In this document: one piece after another, positions 1 through 5,932 of the stretch
How the letters are laid out: the number at the start of each line of letters is the position of its first letter
Numbering within the stretch: the first letter of the stretch is position 1
Assembly: GCA_006227965.1 (NCBI GenBank)
Contig: SBFL01000104.1
Coordinates: 1-6,707, forward strand
Direction of reading: 5' to 3'
Source of the DNA: Bacteroidota bacterium
GTDB lineage: Bacteria; Bacteroidota; Bacteroidia; Flavobacteriales; Flavobacteriaceae
DNA length: 6,707 bases
The notes under the pieces: generated by a model
Seen by the model: only the letters and a program-made list of their open reading frames with translations
The model's database searches: none
What the model was told of the DNA's origin: nothing
Translations under genes and position numbers: made by a program

Positions 1-183
1 ATGTATCAGCACGCCCCCCTGACCATGGGCTGGTGCATCAATTGCCACCGGGAGACCAATGTACAGATGCAGGGGAACGACTACTACGAAAAAATCCATG
101 CTGAGCTAGCCAAGAAATACGGAGTTGAGGAGGTAACGGCCGCCCAGATGGGGGGCCTTGAATGCGGCAAGTGTCACTACTAA
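1..183 (+). CDS. actA: ActA, multihaem cytochrome c subunit of ACIII (C-terminal 60 residues only)
   Basis: This is the 3' end of the cytochrome c subunit that carries electrons from the ActB iron-sulfur clusters toward ActE on the periplasmic side of ACIII. Two covalent haem-binding motifs are visible in the fragment: CINCH at residues 12-16 (bases 34-48) and CGKCH at residues 55-59, one residue from the C-terminus. Family ActA proteins are pentahaem, so these would be the last two haem sites; the other three should lie upstream of the window. The ATG at base 1 is almost certainly an internal Met codon, because family members are several hundred residues long and this piece has no signal peptide. 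The stop is TAA at 181-183, followed by 28 bases before actB. The identity rests on the two haem motifs plus position directly before actB, and is strong despite the short fragment. Confidence 0.93.
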   Translation: MYQHAPLTMGWCINCHRETNVQMQGNDYYEKIHAELAKKYGVEEVTAAQMGGLECGKCHY

Positions 184-188
184 TAAAT

Positions 189-193
189 AGGAG
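189..193 (+). promoter_or_regulatory. Possible weak Shine-Dalgarno (AGGAG) ahead of actB
   Basis: AGGAG lies 18 bases before the actB ATG, which is longer than the usual 5-9 base spacing, so it may not act as a ribosome binding site. No alternative in-frame start exists between the actA stop and 212. The other genes in the window have A-rich leaders without a clear Shine-Dalgarno, as is common in Bacteroidota, so initiation probably does not depend on this motif. Confidence 0.2.
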
Positions 194-211
194 CTAATTA
201 CAACAAATCGT

Positions 212-3200
212 ATGGCATCAAACAAGAAATACTGGAAGAGTGAGGCAGAACTGACGCCGAATAATTCCATTGTTGAGGCGCTGAAACAAAACGAATTCCC
301 TGAAGAGATTCCGGTGGATTCCTTCCTGGGGGAAAAGGAGCAGCTGGCTTCTTCCTCGACTTCTCGTCGGGATTTCCTTAAATACGTTGGGTTCAGTACG
401 GCGGCTGCTTCGCTTGCCGCCTGTGAGGGCCCTGTGCATAAATCCATTCCCTACGTGTTCCAACCGGAGCGGATCATCCCCGGGGTGGCCAATTACTACG
501 CAACCACCATCGCGGATGGTTATGACTTTGCCAGTATCCTGGTCAAAACCAGGGAGGCACGGCCGATAAAGATTGAAGCCAATAAGGAAGCTTCTGTGTT
601 GGGCGGCACCAATGCCAGGGTTCAGGCCTCCGTCCTCTCCCTTTACGACAGTACGCGCCTTCAGGGTCCTACTGCCAAAGGAAGCCCTGTGGAATGGGAG
701 GCCCTCGATGCCGGGGTTACTTCAAAACTTGCGTCTTTAAAAAACTCCGGGAAACAGATAGCCCTGCTGACACAGACCTATGCGAGCCCATCTGTGGATC
801 GGCTCATCGGTCAGTTCAGGGAAGCGTATGGAAATGTTACCCACGTTACCTATGATGCCGTATCCTGTGATGCAGCACTGAATGCGTACCAGGCGCGGTA
901 CGGAGAAAGGGCCCTTGCGGACTACGATCTTTCTTCAGCAGACCTGATCGTCTCTTTTGGAGCCGATTTCCTCGGAGACTGGCAGGGAGGCGGTTATGAT
1001 GGAGGTTACAGCAGGGGGCGGGTTCCCAGCAATGGAAAGATGTCCCGCCACGTTCAATTTGAGTCCAATATGTCCCTGACAGGGGCCAATGCGGACCAGC
1101 GCGTACCTCTGACTCCGGCCCAGCAAAAAGTGGCTTTGGCCCACCTGTATGCCAGGCTCAACGGGAGCTCCGCAACAGGGGAATTGCCCGATAGCGCGGC
1201 CCGTGCCCTTGACCGCTTGGTTGAAGGAATTGGAAAAAGCAGGAGCAGAGCCGTGGTGCTCACTGGTTTGGATGATGAGGATGCCCAGTCTGTGGTACTG
1301 GCCATCAACGAAATGCTGGCGAGCCGGGCATTTTTGCCTGCCGCTCCGCGCTATATCCGCCAGGGGAATACCAGGGCAGTTAAGGAACTCGTTGCCGATA
1401 TGCAGGCAGGAAATGTAGGGGCGCTTATTATGGACGGTGTAAACCCGGCCTACACCCTGCCCAATGCCGCAGATTTTATCGATGGACTGGCTAAAGTAGA
1501 CCTGTCGGTCACCTTTACGACCAACGAGACGGAAACGGCCAACCTGTCCACCTTTGCGGCAGCCTCTAATCACTATCTGGAATCATGGGGTGATTTCCAG
1601 CTTAAGAAGGATCATTACAGCCTGATGCAGCCCGTGATCCGGGAGTTGTTCGACACCAGGCAATTCCAGCAATGCCTGCTCAAATGGATTGGGTCAGAGC
1701 AGACCTACTATGAGTTTGTAAAAGATACCTGGAAAGAAGGAAACCTGGCCGCTGCCGACTGGAACCAGGCCCTGCACGATGGGGTCTTTAAGGCTGAGTT
1801 TCCTTCCCTGTACGGCGATCCGATGACTGGGCCGGCCGGATCCGACAAGGAGACAGCAAGCGGAGAGACCTCCGAGACGCCTTCCCTGGCTGCGTCTGTC
1901 CGACGCCTTTCAGGTGCAGTGGATAACGGCATGAGCCTGGTCCTCTATACAAAGGTTGGGATGGGAGATGGCCGTCAGGCCGGAAACCCCTGGCTGCAGG
2001 AATTCCCCGACCCCATTACCAGGGTTTCGTGGGACAACTACCTGATGGTTTCCAGAAAGGATGCTGAGGCGATGGGCCTGGTCAATGAAAATGTTGCAAA
2101 CGGCGGCCTTGATGGAAGCAAAGTCAACCTGAGTGTAAACGGGGTATCCCTTTCAGGAGTGCCCGTGATTATTCAGCCCGGTCAGGCCGAGGGTACAGCT
2201 GGGCTTTCCCTCGGATACGGCAGGGTATCCGGAATGAAAAAGGAAATGCAGACCGGATTTAACGCCTTCCCCCTGTACCAGGAGTTCAATTCGGTACAGT
2301 CCGTTACCGTGGAACAGGCGCCGGGAATGCATGAATTTGCCTGTGTGCAGCTCCACAAAACCCTTATGGGCCGGGGCGATATCATCAAGGAAACCACCCT
2401 GGAGGAATTCAGTACCAAGGATGCATCCGAGTGGAACCACGTGCCTCAGGTATCCCTGGATCATCAGGAGGTACCTGCCACAACAGTTGACCTCTGGGAC
2501 GGATTCGACCGTTCTATAGGTCACCACTTTAACATGTCGATTGACCTGAACGCATGTACGGGCTGCGGTGCCTGTGTGATTGCCTGCAGTGCCGAAAACA
2601 ATGTTCCGGTAGTGGGGAAAGAGGAAATCCGTCGCTCCAGGGATATGCACTGGCTGCGGATCGACCGGTATTATTCCTCTGAGGACACCTTCGGGGAGGA
2701 CAACGCCAAGAAAGATGACTTTTCGGGTGCCATGCAGTCCAAGTCCGGGTTTGAGGAGATGGAACACCCTGCCGTGAATCCGCAGGTTGCCTTCCAACCG
2801 GTGATGTGCCAGCACTGTAACCATGCCCCCTGTGAAACGGTTTGCCCTGTGGCGGCCACGGTCCACAGCCGCCAGGGACATAACCATATGGCCTACAACC
2901 GCTGTGTGGGAACACGGTACTGTGCGAACAACTGCCCGTATAAAGTTCGCCGCTTCAACTGGTTCCTCTACAACAACAACGACGAGTTTGATTACCATAT
3001 GAATAACGACCTGGGCAAAATGGTGCTGAACCCGGATGTGAATGTGCGTTCACGCGGGGTTATGGAAAAATGCTCCTGGTGTATCCAGATGACCCAGAAA
3101 TCCATCCTGGATGCCAAGCGAGAAGGCAGGGAAGTGAAGGACGAGGAGTTCCAAACGGCCTGTTCCAACGCTTGCAGCAATGGAGCTATTGTATTCGGTG

Positions 3201-3331
3201 ATGTCAATAATCCTGAAAGCGAGGTATCCAAACTCAAGGATAGTGACCGGATGTACCATCTGCTGGAGCATGTTGGAACGCAGCCCAATGTGTTCTATCA
3301 TGTAAAGGTCCGCAACACAAACGAAGCATAA
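212..3331 (+). CDS. actB: ActB, fused molybdopterin-like and iron-sulfur subunit of ACIII (Tat-variant-translocated)
   Basis: ActB (1039 aa) is the large periplasmic iron-sulfur subunit of ACIII, passing electrons from the quinol site in ActC to the ActA haems. A roughly 50-residue N-terminal extension (YWKS...EFPEEIP) precedes a twin-arginine motif SRRDFLK at 51-57 and a lipobox LAAC at 68-71. This suggests Tat export followed by lipidation on Cys71, and matches the 'Tat-variant-translocated' extension known in this family. Residues about 72-735 resemble the catalytic subunit of molybdopterin oxidoreductases but hold only three scattered Cys (219, 488, 711), so the N-terminal 4Fe-4S site is gone; the domain is known to be inactive in ACIII. 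The ferredoxin-like half has 15 cluster Cys: 782/785/788/792, 866/869/874/878, 898/904/908 and 954/957/984/988. Thr901 stands where a fourth ligand of the third motif would be, giving three 4Fe-4S sites and one 3Fe-4S site. A Ser/Thr/Gly/Glu-rich linker spans about 537-557. The ATG is chosen because the extension is conserved and no other start fits. Confidence 0.97.
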   Translation: MASNKKYWKSEAELTPNNSIVEALKQNEFPEEIPVDSFLGEKEQLASSSTSRRDFLKYVGFSTAAASLAACEGPVHKSIPYVFQPERIIPGVANYYATTIADGYDFASILVKTREARPIKIEANKEASVLGGTNARVQASVLSLYDSTRLQGPTAKGSPVEWEALDAGVTSKLASLKNSGKQIALLTQTYASPSVDRLIGQFREAYGNVTHVTYDAVSCDAALNAYQARYGERALADYDLSSADLIVSFGADFLGDWQGGGYDGGYSRGRVPSNGKMSRHVQFESNMSLTGANADQRVPLTPAQQKVALAHLYARLNGSSATGELPDSAARALDRLVEGIGKSRSRAVVLTGLDDEDAQSVVLAINEMLASRAFLPAAPRYIRQGNTRAVKELVADMQAGNVGALIMDGVNPAYTLPNAADFIDGLAKVDLSVTFTTNETETANLSTFAAASNHYLESWGDFQLKKDHYSLMQPVIRELFDTRQFQQCLLKWIGSEQTYYEFVKDTWKEGNLAAADWNQALHDGVFKAEFPSLYGDPMTGPAGSDKETASGETSETPSLAASVRRLSGAVDNGMSLVLYTKVGMGDGRQAGNPWLQEFPDPITRVSWDNYLMVSRKDAEAMGLVNENVANGGLDGSKVNLSVNGVSLSGVPVIIQPGQAEGTAGLSLGYGRVSGMKKEMQTGFNAFPLYQEFNSVQSVTVEQAPGMHEFACVQLHKTLMGRGDIIKETTLEEFSTKDASEWNHVPQVSLDHQEVPATTVDLWDGFDRSIGHHFNMSIDLNACTGCGACVIACSAENNVPVVGKEEIRRSRDMHWLRIDRYYSSEDTFGEDNAKKDDFSGAMQSKSGFEEMEHPAVNPQVAFQPVMCQHCNHAPCETVCPVAATVHSRQGHNHMAYNRCVGTRYCANNCPYKVRRFNWFLYNNNDEFDYHMNNDLGKMVLNPDVNVRSRGVMEKCSWCIQMTQKSILDAKREGREVKDEEFQTACSNACSNGAIVFGDVNNPESEVSKLKDSDRMYHLLEHVGTQPNVFYHVKVRNTNEA

Positions 3332-3356
3332 CAACCTTAAGAAACGAATACGAGAT

Positions 3357-4823
3357 ATGGCGTCGCATTACGAAGCACCAATACGCAAACCCCTTGTACT
3401 GGGCGACAAAGGCTACCACGATGTTTCGGTGGACATTGCCGCTCCTGTGGAGGGACGAGCCAACAAGGAGTGGTGGATTGTATTTTCCATAGCGCTGGCC
3501 GCTTTCCTGTGGGGAGTGGGGTGTATTATCTACACCATTTCCACCGGGATTGGTACCTGGGGTCTGAACCGCACCGTTAACTGGGCCTGGGATATTACCA
3601 ACTTTGTCTGGTGGGTGGGTATTGGTCACGCAGGAACCCTGATCTCTGCCGTATTATTGCTGTTCCGCCAAAAGTGGCGTATGGCGATCAACCGTTCTGC
3701 AGAGGCGATGACCATTTTTTCAGTAATACAGGCCGGGCTGTTCCCGATCATCCACATGGGACGACCCTGGCTGGCCTACTGGGTGCTTCCCATCCCGAAC
3801 CAGTTCGGATCCCTTTGGGTGAACTTCAATTCGCCCCTGCTCTGGGACGTTTTTGCGATTTCAACCTACCTGTCGGTATCCCTGGTTTTCTGGTGGACAG
3901 GATTGCTGCCTGATTTCGCCATGATCCGGGACCGGGCGGTTAAGCCATTCCAGAAGAAAATTTACAGCCTGGTGAGCTTCGGCTGGACAGGCAGGGCCAA
4001 GGACTGGCAGCGCTTCGAAGAGGTCTCCCTGGTCCTGGCAGGGCTTGCCACGCCTCTGGTACTGTCCGTGCACACCATTGTATCATTTGATTTTGCCACC
4101 TCTGTGATACCCGGATGGCACACCACGATCTTCCCCCCATACTTTGTGGCCGGGGCGATCTTTTCAGGTTTTGCCATGGTGCAGACGCTGCTGATCATCA
4201 TGAGAAAGGTGAGCCATCTGGAAGCCTATATCACCGTACAGCATATTGAGCTGATGAACATTATTATTATGATCACCGGTTCTATCGTGGGCTGTGCGTA
4301 TATCACAGAGCTGTTCATCGCCTGGTATTCAGGGGTTGAATACGAACAATACGCCTTCCTTAACCGGGCTACAGGACCTTACTGGTGGGCCTATACCCTG
4401 ATGATGACCTGCAACGTGGTTTCTCCCCAGGTTATGTGGTTCAAAAAGATCCGGACCAGTATCCTGGTATCCTTCATAATATCGATCGTGGTAAATGTCG
4501 GAATGTGGTTTGAACGGTTCGTGATCATCGTAACCTCGCTCCACAGGGATTACCTCCCTTCCTCCTGGACCATGTTTTCCCCCACGTTTGTCGACATTGG
4601 GATCTTCATAGGAACGGTAGGTTTCTTTTTCGTCCTTTTCCTGTTGTATGCGAGGACCTTCCCTGTAATTGCGCAGGCGGAAGTAAAGACAATCCTTAAA
4701 TCCTCCGGGGAACGCTACAAGAAATTACGGGAGGCCGGTAAACCCCTGTATCAAATGCCTAAAACCACCATCGTGAAGGACGCAGGGTCCGGAAAGGATA
4801 AAAAATCAAATGAAAACAAATAG
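3357..4823 (+). CDS. actC: ActC, NrfD/PsrC-like quinol-oxidising membrane subunit of ACIII
   Basis: ActC (488 aa) is one of two NrfD-like integral membrane subunits and is the one associated with the quinol site below the iron-sulfur half of ActB. I count about ten hydrophobic helices, roughly at 39-61, 85-104, 116-134, 160-182, 222-246, 258-284, 297-322, 344-362, 367-392 and 411-433. That agrees with the family and puts both termini in the cytoplasm. Family-type motifs are GHAGTL at 90-95, RSAEAMT at 113-119, HMGRPW at 133-138 and SVHTIVSFDFA at 237-247. His133 and Asp164 are candidates for quinol-site or proton-path residues, by analogy with the conserved His/Asp pair discussed for this family; this is inference. 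The C-terminal tail (about 440-488) is hydrophilic and Lys-rich. The gene begins 25 bases after actB and ends with TAG, 3 bases before actD, which suggests translational coupling. Confidence 0.97.
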   Translation: MASHYEAPIRKPLVLGDKGYHDVSVDIAAPVEGRANKEWWIVFSIALAAFLWGVGCIIYTISTGIGTWGLNRTVNWAWDITNFVWWVGIGHAGTLISAVLLLFRQKWRMAINRSAEAMTIFSVIQAGLFPIIHMGRPWLAYWVLPIPNQFGSLWVNFNSPLLWDVFAISTYLSVSLVFWWTGLLPDFAMIRDRAVKPFQKKIYSLVSFGWTGRAKDWQRFEEVSLVLAGLATPLVLSVHTIVSFDFATSVIPGWHTTIFPPYFVAGAIFSGFAMVQTLLIIMRKVSHLEAYITVQHIELMNIIIMITGSIVGCAYITELFIAWYSGVEYEQYAFLNRATGPYWWAYTLMMTCNVVSPQVMWFKKIRTSILVSFIISIVVNVGMWFERFVIIVTSLHRDYLPSSWTMFSPTFVDIGIFIGTVGFFFVLFLLYARTFPVIAQAEVKTILKSSGERYKKLREAGKPLYQMPKTTIVKDAGSGKDKKSNENK

Positions 4824-4826
4824 CAT

Positions 4827-5348
4827 ATGGCATCTAAAGTGATTCACGCATATTACGATGACGATGACGTACTGATGCAGGCGGTCAAAAAGGTTAAGGC
4901 AGCCCGGCACCATATCGAAGAGGTGTACTGCCCGTTCCCGGTCCACGGCCTGGATAAGGCTATGGGGCTCGCCCCTACCAGGATAGCCATAACCTCCTTT
5001 ATGTACGGATGCCTCGGACTAGCGGTGTCCATTGTCATGATGAACTACATCATGATTCAGGACTGGCCTCAGGACATCGGGGGCAAACCGAGCTTCAGCT
5101 ATATAGAGAACATGCCGGCCTTTGTGCCTATTATGTTCGAGATGACAGTTTTCTTTGCGGCCCACCTTATGGTAATCACCTTTTACCTGAGAAGTCGTAT
5201 GTGGCCGTTTAAGAAGGCAGAAAACCCGGATGTCCGCAGCACAGATGACCATTTCATCATGGAAGTGGAAGTGCATGGAGATGCATCGGGCCTTACCAAG
5301 CTTTTAAAGGAGACGGGAGCCGTAGAAATCAACAGTGTAGAAAAGTAA
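4827..5348 (+). CDS. actD: ActD, DUF3341 membrane subunit of ACIII
   Basis: ActD (173 aa) is a small membrane subunit packed against the ACIII core and carries no redox cofactor in known complexes. The sequence shows an N-terminal soluble domain with an acidic stretch (DDDD at 11-14) and the family motif YCPFPVHGLD at 34-43. Two membrane helices follow at about 51-76 and 97-121, with a periplasmic loop between them containing IGGKPSFSYIENMPAFVP. A cytoplasmic tail holds MEVEV (145-149) and GLTKLLKETGAVEI, which looks like the second half of a small alpha/beta fold completed by the N-terminus. The single Cys in YCPF and Cys62 have no cluster or haem context. The ATG lies only 3 bases past the actC stop. 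Its length, two-helix layout and place between actC and actE all fit DUF3341. Its exact role is not evident from sequence. Confidence 0.95.
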   Translation: MASKVIHAYYDDDDVLMQAVKKVKAARHHIEEVYCPFPVHGLDKAMGLAPTRIAITSFMYGCLGLAVSIVMMNYIMIQDWPQDIGGKPSFSYIENMPAFVPIMFEMTVFFAAHLMVITFYLRSRMWPFKKAENPDVRSTDDHFIMEVEVHGDASGLTKLLKETGAVEINSVEK

Positions 5349-5357
5349 TATCGAAAG

Positions 5358-5918
5358 ATGAAGAATACGCTTATTTCAGCCGGGGTTTTGATACTGATCT
5401 TAGGGTTTGTGTCCTGCCAGGACAATAACCAGCCCAACTATCAGTACATGCCCAATATGTATGAATCCGTCGGCTATGAGACCTACGAGCAGGTAGCATG
5501 GCTTCCGGGCGGTTCCGAAGCACTGACGCCTGTCGAGAATACCATTTCCCGGGGGCTCGTTCCTTACGGGTTCGAAAACACCCCGGAAGGCAAGGAGCTC
5601 GCTACCCTGGTGGAAAGCCCCCTGGATTCCCTCAACAGAGAAGAAAACCTGGCTGTCGGGAAGGAGCTTTACGATATCTACTGTGCGATTTGTCACGGGG
5701 CCAAGGGGGATGGCAAAGGCACCCTGGTCCAGCGGGAGAAGATCCTTGGGGTTCCCTCTTATGCGGACCCGGCACGGAACATTACAGCAGGTGATACCTA
5801 TCACGTGATTTACTACGGCCTTAATTCCATGGGGTCCTATGCGAACCAGCTGAATCATAAAGAACGCTGGCAGGTGGCCGAGTACGTGATGAAATTGAAA
5901 GAAGACCTAACAAAATAA
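5358..5918 (+). CDS. actE: ActE, monohaem cytochrome c lipoprotein subunit of ACIII
   Basis: ActE (186 aa) is the monohaem cytochrome c of ACIII, thought to hand electrons to cytochrome c or directly to the partner oxidase. A lipoprotein signal peptide covers residues 1-19 (MKNTLISAG, then a hydrophobic run). It ends in the lipobox-like FVSC with Cys20 as the acylation site; Phe at -3 is off the strict consensus but seems acceptable in Bacteroidota. After a linker rich in Tyr, Asn and Pro, the class I cytochrome c domain carries CAICHGAKGDGKG, with haem Cys109, Cys112 and His113. Met158 in YYGLNSMGSYANQL is the likely sixth haem ligand, and the fold closes with the C-terminal helix RWQVAEYVMKLK. 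The start lies 9 bases after the actD stop and gives the signal peptide directly at the N-terminus, which supports this ATG. Confidence 0.96.
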   Translation: MKNTLISAGVLILILGFVSCQDNNQPNYQYMPNMYESVGYETYEQVAWLPGGSEALTPVENTISRGLVPYGFENTPEGKELATLVESPLDSLNREENLAVGKELYDIYCAICHGAKGDGKGTLVQREKILGVPSYADPARNITAGDTYHVIYYGLNSMGSYANQLNHKERWQVAEYVMKLKEDLTK

Positions 5919-5932
5919 GATACCGATTGCAG

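Noticed and set aside
1..183. The 60-residue ORF at the left edge as a small stand-alone dihaem cytochrome
   Set aside because: There is no signal peptide and no upstream sequence to show a start. Its sequence and position before actB match the C-terminus of pentahaem ActA, so it is a window-cut fragment.
935..1573. A 212-codon open frame on the - strand inside actB
   Set aside because: It is antisense to the molybdopterin-like domain, its product looks like noise with no domain, and the + strand frame is fully accounted for.
425..2416. ActB as an active molybdenum oxidoreductase (polysulfide, tetrathionate or nitrate reductase)
   Set aside because: The cysteine motif of the catalytic subunit is missing, the domain is fused to the iron-sulfur subunit, and the neighbours (DUF3341, monohaem cytochrome c, second NrfD) are those of ACIII.
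2153..2998. A 281-codon open frame on the - strand inside actB
   Set aside because: It runs antisense to the conserved cluster-binding half of ActB. Its translation has no recognisable family and odd composition, and long antisense frames are expected in a moderately GC-rich gene. It has no independent leader or operon context.
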